64,000 nt of DNA. Origin: Bettongia penicillata ogilbyi. Taxonomy: Eukaryota > Chordata > Mammalia > Diprotodontia > Potoroidae. The notes beneath the pieces are model-generated. The model searched no databases, was not told the origin of the DNA, and was given only the letters and a program-made list of their open reading frames with translations. Below, in pieces: positions 22,745-33,954 of the stretch. The stretch spans positions 9,682,825 to 9,746,824 of the forward strand of contig JAJHZJ010000311.1 in NCBI GenBank assembly GCA_023548195.1. The letters run 5' to 3'. The translations under genes and the position numbers were made by a program. Positions within the stretch are counted from its first letter, which is position 1, and every line of letters begins with the position of its first letter.

Positions 22745-23045
22745 GATCATTTACAGGACCTGTCTTTCCTTCTCACTTGAATCCTGTAGAATCTCTAGTT
22801 GCCTTCAAAGCTCAGGTCAAGTGCCAACTTCTACAGGAGACTTGCTGATGCCCTTAGCTGCTAGTGCCTCCACTACAAAAATCACCTTTTACTAATTCTG
22901 TAAATACTTATTTGTGCATGTTGCCTTTTGCAATAGACCATAATAATACCCTTGAAGGCAGGGATTATTTTATTTTGCCTCTGAATCTCCAGACTCTGCC
23001 CCTTGTTGTCACACAGTAGGCACTTTAAAGATTCTTGTTGCTTCA
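22745..23045 (+). mobile_element. L2 3' end
   Basis: CTTCAAAGCTCAGGTCAAG, AACTTCTACAGGAGAC, TTGAAGGCAGGGATTATTT and CACAGTAGGCACTTTAAAG define the L2 terminus. Confidence 0.85.
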
Positions 23046-23099
23046 TTGGTTCTGCTGCCTCTTAGATGTACATTTTTTTTCCTCATCTAATTCTCTCAC

Positions 23100-23755
23100 T
23101 TTACTTTTGTTCTTTTTTACTTAAAATTTTTTAAAAATAATATTTTATTTTTTTCTAATTACATGTAAAGAGAATTTTTAACATTCATTTTAAAAAACTT
23201 CGAATTCCAAATTTTTTCCCTCCTCTCTCCCTTAAATGTGTTTTTTTCTTTTTTCATGTATTTTAATTTTTACTTTTTACACTTTATTTATTTAATTTTT
23301 TTTACATTCATTTTCACAAATTTTTGGGTTCCCAGTTTTCTCCCCTTTTATCCCCTCCCCCCACCCCAATACCCCATGCAATCTAATTTTCCCTATCTCC
23401 AATCTGCCCTCTCTTCTGTCATCCCTCCCTTCTCTTGTCTCCTGTAGGGCCAGATGACTTTCTATTCCTCATTAACTGTATGTCTTCTTTCCTAGTTACA
23501 ACAACAATATTAAACAGTTGTTCCTAAAACTTTGAGTTCCAAATTCTCCCCATCCCTCCCTCCCCACCCATTCCCTTTGGGACGGCAGGCAATTCAATTT
23601 AGGCCCTATCTGTGTAGTTTTGCAAATGACCTCCCTGATAGTCGTGTTGTGTAAGACTAACTGGATTACCATCCCTCCTAACCTGCCCCTCATTGTTTCT
23701 CTTCTGTCTCTTGATCCTCTCCCTCCCCAAGTGTTGACTTCAAATTTTAGATGTA
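23100..23755 (-). mobile_element. L1-type 3'UTR pieces, antisense, two or three in series
   Basis: TCTAATTACATGTAAAG with AACATTCATTTT and CCAAATTTTTTCCCTCC is the reverse marsupial L1 3' terminus. Similar text recurs at 23300-23350 (TTGGGTTCCCAG) and at 23530-23560 (TTTGAGTTCCAAATTC), giving two or three adjacent 3' ends. No coding remains. Confidence 0.6.
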
Positions 23756-23829
23756 CATTTTAAAGCTTTTCACATCATTCACATGACAATGACTTAAACT
23801 ATTGTCTCAGTGGAGAACATGTAGAAAGT

Positions 23830-23925
23830 TGCATTGATTCATCCAATAACTGTTTAATAAGTGCCTATTATGTGCAAAGCATGGTTAAATGTTAGGAGAG
23901 ATAGAATTAAGAGTTTATTATTGGA
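23830..23925 (+). mobile_element. Old interspersed repeat piece
   Basis: TTTAATAAGTGCCTATTATG and GCAAAGCATGGTTAAATG match the head of the unassigned family at 4.07 kb. Confidence 0.5.
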
Positions 23926-24475
23926 GATAAGTTGATAACTCCCACTCCGAAAATTCTAATCCATTTTCCCATAATTATTTCATTTTTTCTTAAGCTTCAC
24001 AATTCAGAAAAAAATAGAACATTTGAGAATATTTCTTGGAATATTCCTTATACAGTCAGGAAGTTGTTTGAAATTGATTTGTACCATACTATATTATACT
24101 AGAAGTAATCATATGTGTGGTGCATATAACTGCAATGCTTTATTTGTTATTTTCCACATAATGACTACCTCCTATGATACTATAAAATAATGAAGCGATA
24201 AAATAATAGTTATTGTATTTGATTTTTCAACTGAATACTTTTCATTTCAATAGTGGTAAAGAAAAATGAAATATATGAGTCTCTTAAGAGTTAATGTATT
24301 TGATTATATGAAAGCAGAATTTTATACTTTCTTTTTCTCATATCCCATAGGGTGAAAATTATACACTAAGTATTCAAAGGTAGCATCTTGAATTATAACC
24401 AGGTAATAAAGAGGATAGATTTAGTAAGCTTTTTAGTATTTTAAAGTTAGCAAAACTTTGATGAAGTATTTTCTA
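23926..24475. other. No recognised feature
   Basis: Unassigned, very AT-rich. Confidence 0.4.
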
Positions 24476-24600
24476 AAAGTATATATATATATATGTATAT
24501 ATATGTGTGTATGTATATATACATGTGTGTATTATATATGCATATATGTGTGTACATCTATATATAATATACATATATAAGTATGTATCATAAATACTTT
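24476..24600. repeat. (TA)n/(TATG)n microsatellite
   Basis: Alternating TATA, GTGTG and ATATG blocks, impure. Confidence 0.9.
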
Positions 24601-24774
24601 ATTTCACCTCAATGTATGCAACAATGGACAGATGTTGTAACCTTATGACTGAAATGATTTACAGAATTCTTTAAAGTTGGTTCAGGAATATTTAATAAAA
24701 CTTCTTGGAATATTTAAGATTGATTCCTGTCTATAGAGAGAGGCAGAACCATAACTAGAACCATGACAAAATGT

Positions 24775-24905
24775 ATGTTGTGTGTGTGCAGATGTGTATA
24801 TACATCACCTGTATATGCATGTACCCATGCATGTATATATATGCATACAATCATATTAGGCCTATATAGTCACCATGCATGTATGGATATGCATGCCATA
24901 TCATC
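24775..24905. repeat. (TG)n/(CATG)-rich microsatellite
   Basis: TGTGTGTG followed by interspersed TATATG and GCATGTA words; decayed. Confidence 0.75.
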
Positions 24906-25585
24906 ACAAATATTCATGCGTATGTACTGAATGAGTTAGTGGAGCATGAGAACAGACAGTTGAGGTGATGACATACTAGGCAACCGCATATGTATCATTT
25001 ATCTTATGTAGTTACAGTTCTGGACAGAGGAATGATCTAGCTAGTTTCTGAATGATCCTTTAAGTTATGTGATCTTTCAACTGAATATTTGTTGAATTGA
25101 ATTGAATTCAGTTCCTCAAAGTTGATTTGATAAAAGATAGTAATGCAGAGTGCTATTATGATACTTCATTGGTACTTAGAGTAGGAAATTAACTTCTTGG
25201 AACTATCATTTCACTAGAATTCTCTTATGAAGGTATATGCCTATGAATCCCAGAGTATCCCCTTTTCAGTAAAATAAAATTTTTAAATAGTTCAAATGGA
25301 ATTAAAGGTACATGCGGGTAATAGTCTTGATGATATTAGAAAAGATAATATTCACTGGGGACATTTTCAAGTCTATGTCTGATTGGAAAAGAACATAGAA
25401 CAATGATCTTGCAGAGCATGATGGTAATTATTTTTGTAACTTGAAGGTAATACTTTTTACTTGCCTGTAACAACTTGAATTTTCTTTTCCATTCATATCT
25501 AGAAAACTGATATGACTTTTCTCAACCCATAACATTTTAAAATATTTTAGTTTTTAGTACTTTATTTAAGATAGTCTATGTGCCA
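24906..25585. other. No recognised feature
   Basis: Unassigned; nothing recognisable on either strand. Confidence 0.4.
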
Positions 25586-25589
25586 AACA

Positions 25590-26252
25590 AATAAAAATGA
25601 AATAGATCGACATTGATTGGAAATTAGCTGAATCAACTGTGGTACACTGACATAATTTAATATTACTGCACTTTAAGACATGATGAAAATAAAGAATTCA
25701 GAGAAGCCTAAGAAGACACGTGAACTGATGCAGAATGAAGTAAAATGGGAAAAGTGTTGGATTTCGAGTGAGAAGAAACTGGATTCAAACCTCAGTTCTG
25801 CCTTTAACTATGTGTGATCTCAAATTTTATGGTCTTTAGTTTCTTGAATGATAAATTGAACAGACTGAACAAGATGACAACAAAGGTTTCTTCCATTTCT
25901 AAATCTATTACCCTAATCAAAACCAGGAAAGCAATATACACAATGACTAAAATGACATAAATGGTTGAATCAAATTAAAGAAACTGACTGCTACATAATT
26001 ATAATAACCAAGAAGGCTGGTTCTGGGAAAGAGTTGATCCCTTCCTTTTTTGAAGAGATGGAAGACTTTGTGGATAAAGTATTGCATATAATGCCAAATG
26101 TGGTTCACATGTTGATTGGTTTTGCTGAATAATTCTTCTTTCATTCTTTTTTAAAAATAATGAATAATTTTCTCAAGTGGGAGAATGCTGAAGAGATATA
26201 TTTAGAAAATAATGTGATGTGAAAACCAACATGTATCAATACAAATTTAAGA
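25590..26252 (+). mobile_element. L1-type LINE 3' end (ORF2 C-terminus and 3'UTR), split by a SINE
   Basis: AGAAGCCTAAGAAGACACG and TGAACTGATGCAGAATGAAG correspond to the end of L1 ORF2. After a SINE (25745-25915) it resumes at ACCAGGAAAGCAATATACAC, and continues CAATGACTAAAATGACATAA, ATTGCATATAATGCC, TGGTTCACATGTTGATTGG to a poly-T/A-rich end. The ORF2 frame is lost. The 25947-26144 reverse frame is spurious. Confidence 0.65.
25745..25915 (+). mobile_element. SINE nested in the L1 end
   Basis: GTGTTGGATTTCGAGTGAG, GATTCAAACCTCAGTTCTG and CTATGTGTGATCTCAAATT, then GATGACAACAAAGG. It separates contiguous L1 text on either side, so it is the younger insertion. Confidence 0.75.
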
Positions 26253-28335
26253 TACATGCCCCACAAATCGTGATTGAAAATAGACAATGGGTAACTCCCC
26301 ATTTGTGATTTTAGACTATTGATGAGAACAAATAACTATAAACACAGTGGTTACTCAATAAAAAGACAAGGAAGTTGATGAGAAGGGTTACACAAACCAA
26401 GGTTGTAGACATTCTACACATTATACAAAATATAACTTATTTTATTCCTAAAAAGATGAAATTATTTTATATTGTCTAGTAGTTTATATGTATTGAAAAT
26501 TGTTGAAAAAAGGCATAGTAGTTTACTTTGATTAGTCAAAAAAAGAACGACTTACAGCAATTACAAAATTATGATTTTCCTAGAAACTAAGACTTCAATA
26601 TTTTCTCTATTTTCAGGGAGTAATGGTGGAATCCCTATATTTTGGCTAATGATTTCAGTATTTTATATTGAGTTTTTGTTGTTTGATTCTCCACAATGGG
26701 AAGAGAGAATACTATACAGCTTTTCTGATGTTATTAAAAAAAAGAATGAGCACCTGAGATAGAGACTTGAGGCTCTTCGTAATGTTCTGTGCTTTTGTCT
26801 CCCAGCAATGAGCCTAAATCCATGGGAAGGACTTGAGCACCCCTCCCCATTAGTTTGGTTTCAAATATTGAAAAATCATAATAAGGAAAGGGGGCTCTGT
26901 CTAAGTTGAGAACCATTTTTATTTCCTCAGATATTTGCCATGTAAAATAATTGGATGTTGGATGAGGAACTATCCTGTCATATTTTGCTATTAAAATAAT
27001 TTATTTTCATATATAACTTGACCTGTCCTGGTGAGTTACTGCAGCCTGTGGTCATTCAGTGAGGATTTCCAATGGGATTTTAATAATACTCTTATGTTTG
27101 CCATCTTGTACAGTGGAGGCTGTTGCACTCAATTTGTAAGAAAAATATTCAGGTATAAAACCAGATAATCTGTATCCCTTTGGAATCAAAAGTCACTTTG
27201 CCAAAATATTTTAACACATGAAATTGCTTCTTGAGAGATGTTTGCCATGATAAAATGACAGAAAACTACATTTCCATTATAATTATAACTGACTAGTGGT
27301 GCTAAGTTTTTATAATTTAAAGGTATTCTCAAATCTGACAGCCCTTCCATGTTGAATTATGCATCTCTGGCTCTTAAATAGTTCTGCTGGCACGAGACAG
27401 CTGAGATGAAGTTGTCTTTCTAAAATAATTGCTCCATGGAGCATCCATTATACCTTCAGAAAAAATGTATTACTTGACTTCTACAAATTATAGACTAGCC
27501 TATAATGGGTATTTTTGACAGCTATTAGCTTAAAAAAAATCTGAACAGTAAAATGAGTATTGATATCACTATGGCGTGTCATGCATGTTAATACCAACCT
27601 TTTCTGTACTTTCCTTCTAAAGCATGATGTAATCATTAATTACAATAATATTGATGCAATTGCACTCATCTTTAAAAAGTCTAGTATTGGCAAAGTGTAT
27701 AATTTCTCTCACCTAGAAGATCAAAATGCATTTTCTGGATATTTACAGAACATTTTGAGGACACTGTCCAGGATTAAAACATCAAAATAAAGGAATCATT
27801 TCACTTGGGGGTGACATTTTGTTATCATTAACTATAAAATTATTAGGCATAGTCTGCTAGAACAATAAGATAAGAGAAGGAAAAATAAAGCTAGGACTCC
27901 TTTCTAGCTCTCTTACCAAATATCATACAATGCTACACAAGGGGTTTCATCTAAAATTACCTAGAAGGACAGCTGTGCAGCTGTGATTCTCACTAAAGTC
28001 CGTTATCGTGTTTCCGTTTTATTGGCAGCACTTGTTAGCTTCCTAAAGTGAAGTGTTTGAGGACAAAGGAGGGCTCTTCTCAAAGTCCCTGTGAGAACAT
28101 TCTTTCTGTCCCACTAGACAGAAACCAAGTTAGGACATGACCAAAGTTGGACCCCTGAAATATTCATGGGTCTGGATAGAAACTACTTTATTTTTTGCTT
28201 TTGTTTTGCCTTTCCCTCTCAATAAGTAACACAGGAAAGCAAATGTTACACTTTTCATTTAAGAAACTTAGAAAGGCTACCATTTCCAATTTTTTTTTCT
28301 CTCAGCAACCTGTTGTAGTGACTTAAATTTGGTCA
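26253..28335. other. Repeat-poor stretch, about 2.1 kb
   Basis: No interspersed repeat recognised. Segments around 27000-27130 and 27280-27480 have balanced, non-repetitive composition, the sort of sequence that can be conserved non-coding DNA. Short frames (26571-26762, 27560-27790) show no domain. Confidence 0.4.
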
Positions 28336-28339
28336 TAAG

Positions 28340-28415
28340 AAATCAGCTAGGTGGCACAGTGGATGGAGCTTAGGAGCCTGGAGTCACAAAGATGTCAGCT
28401 ACCATTACTATTTTA
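28340..28415 (+). mobile_element. CORE-SINE head fragment
   Basis: CAGCTAGGTGGCACAGTGG and GCCTGGAGTCACAAAGATG form a SINE head that stops where a second SINE begins. Confidence 0.85.
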
Positions 28416-28715
28416 GGGGCAGCTAGGAGGCACAGAGGATAGAGCACTGGGCTTGGAACCAGGAAGACTCATCTTCCTGAGTTCAAATCCATCCTCGGAT
28501 ACTTAGTTGCTGTGTGATCCTAGTTCAAATATAGCCTTAAACACTTGTTAGCTGTGTGATCTTAGGCAAGTCCCTTAAACCCTTTTTGCCTCAGTTCCTC
28601 ATCTGTAAAGTGAGATGGAAAAGGAAATGACAAAACACTGCTGCACCTTATCCGAGAAACTGCCCAAAAATGGGGTCATGAAGAGAACCACAACTTAAAT
28701 GACCAAACAACAAAA
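28416..28715 (+). mobile_element. CORE-SINE with internal 42-bp duplication
   Basis: GGGGCAGCTAGGAGGCACAG starts a full SINE with tail GGGGTCATGAAGAG and GACCAAACAACAAAATT. The block from TTCAAATCCATCC to TGTGATCCTAG (about 28484-28525) is repeated in altered form as TTCAAATATAGCC to TGTGATCTTAG (about 28526-28567), lengthening the element past its usual size. Confidence 0.9.
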
Positions 28716-29079
28716 TTATAATTAGTATGAAAATCATCATTATCATAGGCTCATCATCATCATTTATTATTCCCTCAGGTTTGGAAAGCAATTCAGTATA
28801 AGGATCCCTGAAATCTGCATATTGAGTTTTAAAATCCCATTATTAAAATTACATATTCTACTCTATATGCATTTATTTTATTAAATATTTCCTAACTATA
28901 ATACAACCCGGTTTGGATTGCATGCAGGTTATGTACCTTGCCCCATTCTGAGCTGAGCTTAAAAGTTGTAATAAAACCAGGATATACGTCTGGGGCAGGT
29001 GTCTTTCAAGCTCCGGTTTGGTGACCTACATCTGAAAACATGAACTTTGTTTTTTAATTGAATCAGAATGAATCATTGG

Positions 29080-30062
29080 TTTTGCTTTGGTTTGGTTGTT
29101 CTGTTTCCTGAAGTGGACCTCAAATAGGACTCTATATTAGAGTCGTTACAGTATGTCTGACTGTGGCTGATCAGACCAATACAAGCTCAGAATGCACAAA
29201 GAGTCCATGGGAACATATGCATTCTCTAAATTTGCGCATCTCATATTTCTTTTGAGCTACTTCAATTCTGGCTTGGTCATAGAGGGTACACCATGCTAGG
29301 CAGTCCTGTGCCAGTGTCTCCATGTCACACAATCAATTCCAAAGTTCCTAAGAGAGACCTTGAAAGTGTGTTTGTATCACTTTTTCTGACCACCATGTCA
29401 ACAACTGCCATATGTGAATTCTCCATAAAATAGTATTTTGGGGAAGTATACATTTGGCATTTGAATAACATGACCAGCACATTGAAATTACACTCTCTGC
29501 AGTAGAGTTTGAATGCTTGGCAGTTCAGCTAGAGAAAGGATCTCAGTTTCTGGTATCTTATCCTGCCAGATGATCTTCAGAATCTTCCTAGGACAATTCC
29601 AATAGAAGTGATTCCATTTCCTGGCATGGTGCTAGTAGACCATCCAGGTTTCATAGGCACGCAACAATGACATCAGCATGATGGCTCTGTAGACTTTGAG
29701 TTTGGTAGGCAGTCTAATACCTCTTCTCTCCTATACTTTACTTCAGAGAATCCCAAACACTGAGTTAGGTCTGGCAGTACATGTGTCAACCTTGTTATCA
29801 ATGTGCGTATCCCTGGAAAGTCCATTTCCAAAGTGAGTTAACTTGTCTGCAATATTAAAACTTTTCATTTGCTGCAACTGATGGTTCCACATGTGGATGG
29901 TGTGGTTCTGGCTGGTAGAGTGCCTGTGTTTTCTTTGGTGTTAATTGTTAGGCCAAAATTAGCTCAAGCAGCAGAGAATTGACCCACGCTTTGTTGCATC
30001 TCAGCTTCAGAGGTTGCATTGAGTGCACAATTATCTGCAAATAAAAAGTCATGCACCAACAC
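29080..30062 (-). mobile_element. RTE-like LINE, 5'-truncated, antisense
   Basis: About 1 kb of minus-strand RT C-terminal coding DNA and tail. In order it carries the RT box, a TNxxK-like segment, YETWMVY, a FHWNC-like segment, NMPNV-like text and the C-terminal finger. The open frame is broken throughout. The order and spacing match the copy at 16.2 kb and identify one family. It abuts an L2 at its 5' (right) side. Confidence 0.75.
29150..30058 (-). pseudogene. RTE-like RT C-terminal remnant
   Basis: Starting at about 30058 the minus strand gives HDFLFADNCALNATSE (bases 30030-30041 encode F-A-D-N), the RT catalytic box with the second Asp replaced by Asn. Further on are YETWMVY (about 29660-29637) and a finger-like segment near 29205-29158 (FxxxIGLISHSQTY in conceptual frame). 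RTE and related LINE RTs copy their RNA into DNA at the target nick. Loss of the catalytic Asp plus frameshifts makes this copy dead. Clade assignment (RTE, RTEX or Proto2) is not settled. Confidence 0.7.
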
Positions 30063-30109
30063 TCCCCTGCATCATACAGGCTGAGCAGGTATCCTCTTTT
30101 CTTCCAAAA

Positions 30110-30485
30110 TTCCCTTTAATTGTTGAATGTACCACCATCCTTCCAGCCACCCCACCAATATCACACTACTCCTCACCCTTATATCCAATTAGTTGCCAAA
30201 CTACATCATTTCTACCTCCACAAAATCTTTCCAATATGTCCCTCTCTCTCTAGTCAAACCACTCTAGGACAACTTCTCATCACCTCTTGTGTTGATTACT
30301 ACAATACTGCCCTCAATGAACTCCCTATCTCAAATCTTTTTCCACTCTGATCCATCTACACAGCTACCCAACCAATCCTTTGTCCTAAAGTTCAGGTCTA
30401 ACAACACTACTCCTCTTTTTAATCAACTATAGTAACTCCTTATCGATTTTACAATGAAATACATTTTATCTTTATCAGATCATAC
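30110..30485 (+). mobile_element. L2 LINE, part 1
   Basis: ATATCCAATTAGTTGCC, CCTCCACAAAATCTTTCC, TGTTGATTACTACAATACTG and CTCAATGAACTCCCTATC are L2 RT C-terminal text. It breaks at 30485 and resumes at about 30735. Confidence 0.85.
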
Positions 30486-30732
30486 TTAAATTTAAATCGT
30501 ATTGTTGTCTAAGCTTTCTAATGTATATAAATATTAGCAAGTTAATATATGTATAAAGTTTATAAAGAGGTAGGGAATATAGAAGTATATCTTTAAATAT
30601 ATATGTACAAATATACATAACATATATACACATACATATATTCACACATGTATACATATGTTTGTATATATACATATATGTATACATACATTGCTTTTGG
30701 GGCATGAAATAAAAAATGTGGAGATCATTAAT
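30486..30732. repeat. AT-rich insertion with (TATG/CATA)n
   Basis: About 245 bp that separate the two L2 parts. The core 30590-30690 is TATATG/TACATA alternating DNA. No element ends are identified. Confidence 0.75.
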
Positions 30733-31250
30733 CTATAAATAAAATACTAAGCCCTGAGCCTGCTCTTTAAGACCCACCACAATCTGGCTTCAACCTAAAT
30801 TTCCAGCCTTTAAAAAATTTATTCTCCTTTTAAATGTTCTATGTTCTTAGCCAGAATTCTAGTTCTTCCCTCAATTCAATATGTCATCTTCCACTTCTGC
30901 ACATTCGCTGTGTTTAAAATTCACTTTCTCTTAATCTCTACCTTTCAGAACAAGTTGCTGCCTTCAAGCCTCAGATCCAGTGCCAATTCCTTTGAGATTT
31001 TCTTCTTTGATGCTTCTGTCAGCTGACAGTGTTCTCCACCTCCTGATAGATTGCTAGAAAACTTTGAACAGATCTTTCCTTTTCCTGCTAAGGTACATAT
31101 CCATGCACTGGTCATACACCAGCCATCTGCTCTCTCGCCTCTCGGTAGAATGTAACCTTGATGGCAAGGACTGCTTGACTGCTATCTTTGCATCTCTCAT
31201 GTCCAGCACACTGGCTGGCAGAACGTAGGTTACTTAAACAATTTTTGCTG
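30733..31250 (+). mobile_element. L2 LINE, part 2, to the 3' end
   Basis: TTTAAGACCCACCACAATC, TGGCTTCAACC, CTTCAAGCCTCAGATCC, AACCTTGATGGCAAGGAC and TGTCCAGCACACTGGC continue the L2 begun at 30110. Confidence 0.85.
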
Positions 31251-31339
31251 TTTTGTTCAATGTTTTCCAGATCTGTCCCAACCCTGTGTACTTGTCTCTG
31301 GCTGAAAAGTGGACTTTTCCACTCTAATTGTAACTGATA

Positions 31340-31555
31340 TTACATATTAATTTAAGTTTGCAAAGTCCACGATCTTATTACAGTCCAGTGTCACAACAAC
31401 TCATGAGATAAATGCTAGGAATGTTACAGATGAAGAAATTGAGATCGGAGAACATAAGAGATATTCCTGTAGACATGTAGGTAGTCAGTGTCAGAGACAA
31501 GGATTGAACATGAGTCTTCCTGACTCATATCCAGCACTCTGTCTACCATAGAATG
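31340..31555 (-). mobile_element. MIR, antisense
   Basis: CACAACAACTCATGAGATAA, CAGATGAAGAAATTGAGATC and GAGTCTTCCTGACTCATATC run in reverse MIR order. Confidence 0.8.
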
Positions 31556-32280
31556 AAGAAGGCTCATAGAGAAATGGACTGTAATCTGGCCATTTCTAAA
31601 GTAAAGTGAAAAAACAATTGCTTGTGAAATTTTTTGCTCACATAAATTTGAGAGAATCCATTTGAGCAAGTAAACTTCTTAAGATGATTGGTCTTACAGA
31701 GGCACACAGGTAAGTCATTACTGAACATTCATCATTTTTATTTGGCAATACACATCATTTCTCTTCAGTCATAGATTTGCCTGTTGTGAATGTATGTACT
31801 GAATTTGTGGATGGCTGGAATCACGCAGCCGAGTGGAGGTATCCTAAAACTGCCACTAGAGTTGTCTCCTTGCATTTTTACAAGGTTTTTTAATGTGGTT
31901 GTAAAAATTAATTGAAAGCAGAACCTAGCCATAACATTCCTAACCCCAGAGTAAAATAATGTTTAAATCAATGATTAGAAAATGCTACCTTGCCCCGCTT
32001 TGAAGCGCTTTCATTATGGGTCTGTCTATACACGCAATTGGTCTGATCTTTTTGATTCATGTGTCAGCAACTGGTTCATAAAAACTCAAAGGTGCAGTCA
32101 AATGGATTGTGTGAGAGGACACAGAGCTAGTGCTGGCATCTCCATGACTCTTACTGGTTGTGATCATTGAGGTTTACTTAAGTACTGTTCCACATGATCT
32201 TTGGCATAGCCAGCCAATTAATTTTTGAGATTCAAATCTGAGGGCTACAAGGAAAATTAGTTATTCTTCCAGTCTGGGTG
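31556..32280. other. No recognised feature
   Basis: Unassigned. The frame 31982-32170 has no known domain. Confidence 0.4.
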
Positions 32281-32284
32281 GACA

Positions 32285-32465
32285 AGGGAGTATGGCTAGT
32301 GTTAAGATCACTGGGATAGGAATCAGGGACCTTGTGCTCTAGTTTTGAATCTCTAATTCAATAGCTTGAACAAGTAATTTAACTCCTCAGGTTCTGTATC
32401 TGCAAAAACAATAGGGTTGAAATAAATAACATCTCAGATCTGTTCTAGCTCGATTGGTCTGTGAC
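32285..32465 (+). mobile_element. MIR-like SINE
   Basis: AAGATCACTGGGATAGGAATC, ACTCCTCAGGTTCTG and AACATCTCAGATCTGTTC are in MIR order. Confidence 0.7.
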
Positions 32466-32533
32466 GTATAGTTCTTTAGCTACCTTCTCTATCAGCTTCA
32501 ACAACCACCTCTCTTTTTAGAAATTGCTAGATT

Positions 32534-32693
32534 TGGGGCATCTAGGTGGTGCAGTGAATCGAGCACCAGCCTTGGAGTCAGGAGTACCTGAGTTCAAATA
32601 TGATCTCAGACATTTGACTAGCTTTGTGACCTTTGAGTAAGTCACATAATCCTAATTGCCTTGCCTTTCCCCCTCAGTTCCCCCGAAAGAGAG
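32534..32693 (+). mobile_element. CORE-SINE (tail type AATTGCCTTGCC)
   Basis: GGGGCATCTAGGTGGTGCAG, GAGTTCAAATATGATCTC and CCTAATTGCCTTGCC show a clear SINE with the short-tail subfamily ending. Confidence 0.9.
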
Positions 32694-32698
32694 AAATA

Positions 32699-32935
32699 AT
32701 CAGATGGCACAATGGAGATAGTGTATTGGCTCTGGAGTCAGGAAGACCTGAGTTCAGTTCTAGCCTCATACACATTAACTTTGTGACCCTAGGCTAGTCA
32801 CTGAACCTCTATTTGCCTCCATGTCCTCTAAAGTAAAATAGAGATAATAACAGCATCTATCTCACAGGGCTGTTGTGAGGAATGAATGAGAGATAACATC
32901 GTAGGTACTATAGAAATGCTTATTCCCTTCCCTTC
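32699..32935 (+). mobile_element. CORE-SINE/MIR with long 3' part
   Basis: CAGATGGCACAATGGAGATA, CTGGAGTCAGGAAGACC, TAGTCACTGAACC and CACAGGGCTGTTGTGAGG. Unlike its neighbour it keeps the MIR 3' region. Confidence 0.9.
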
Positions 32936-32964
32936 TTGTAGAAGTATTTTGGTGTATTTGTTTC

Positions 32965-33105
32965 AAGTGGCAAGACGCAATAGAGCATACTGGCATTGAG
33001 AACCAGTCTAAAAGTCAGGAGTATCTAAGTCCATATTTGCTGATTCACTAAGCCTACTCGTGTGACCCTAGGTCTGTCATTCAATTTCCTAGTTCACAAA
33101 GGAAA
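32965..33105 (+). mobile_element. SINE, degraded
   Basis: GCAATAGAGCATACTGGC, AAAGTCAGGAGTATC and GTGTGACCCTAGGTCTGTC follow SINE order. Confidence 0.75.
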
Positions 33106-33950
33106 TTCTCTAAAACTTAACATGCAGAATAATTATCTATCTGCCTTATTAGAGAGGTTTTCCATACTGGCACTTCCCTACCCCAATGAAATTACAGGTG
33201 TGGTTTAAAAAAACAAAAATGCACAATTTGAATATATACATATACATATGTGTGTGTGTGTGTATGTAACAAAAAGGTAATCATTGTAATATTAATTGAC
33301 CAACTTCAAATGACTGGACTTGATATGTAGATACATGCAAATCAAGTACACACACATATATATTTATTTTGTTTTTGGGCAGAAGTCCTAATGTTTTTAA
33401 ATAAAAGTGCCACTTGAGACAATGCTAATGGAGAATTATCACCTGACTTGCTTGCTGTATTGGTGAATTGTGGGGAATGTCTGGTAAGAGCCAGAGCTAT
33501 CATGAAAACTGAGGAAAATAGTGGATAAGAAAGAGTGAGAATGAACAGTAATGAGATATGTTGGTTTTGAAAACAAAATTTTGTGTTAAACAATTATGTT
33601 ATCAGATTGTATGTCAGTTACAAGCAAATTTAATAACTGATTGAAATCTACCTACTTTGTTGGCTTTCATTGTCAGTATATGAAATAATAAACAGTATTA
33701 GTTAAGGGCCTTATGTTCAGGATAAAATACAATTAGACAGCATCATGCTATCTTACTGAAACTTCTCTCTTAAAAGTCATCCATGACTTTCTTATTATCA
33801 AATCCAGCGATCCTTTTTTTTTTTCACTCTTTATCTTCCTTGAGTTCTGTGACATTCTTCGCTATTGGTAACCACTACATTTTGTTTATATCACCAGTTC
33901 TCTGCTATTCTGACACTTGATTCTCTTTTTTAACATCATCAATTCATAGA
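33106..33950. other. Unassigned, with (TG)n near 33238-33262
   Basis: AT-rich; contains a short TATACA/TGTG microsatellite and no supported gene. The reverse frame 33342-33593 has no known motif. Confidence 0.45.
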
Positions 33951-33954
33951 TTCA

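Noticed and set aside
22350..22895. 181-codon forward frame, the longest in the window
   Set aside because: Ser/Pro/Leu/Phe repetition from a CCTT polypyrimidine tract, running into an L2 3' end.
28895..29025. Possible LTR-like end (ATAAAACCAGG then CTCCGGTTTGGTGACC)
   Set aside because: No matching second LTR, no primer-binding site and no internal viral sequence; too little to call an endogenous retrovirus.
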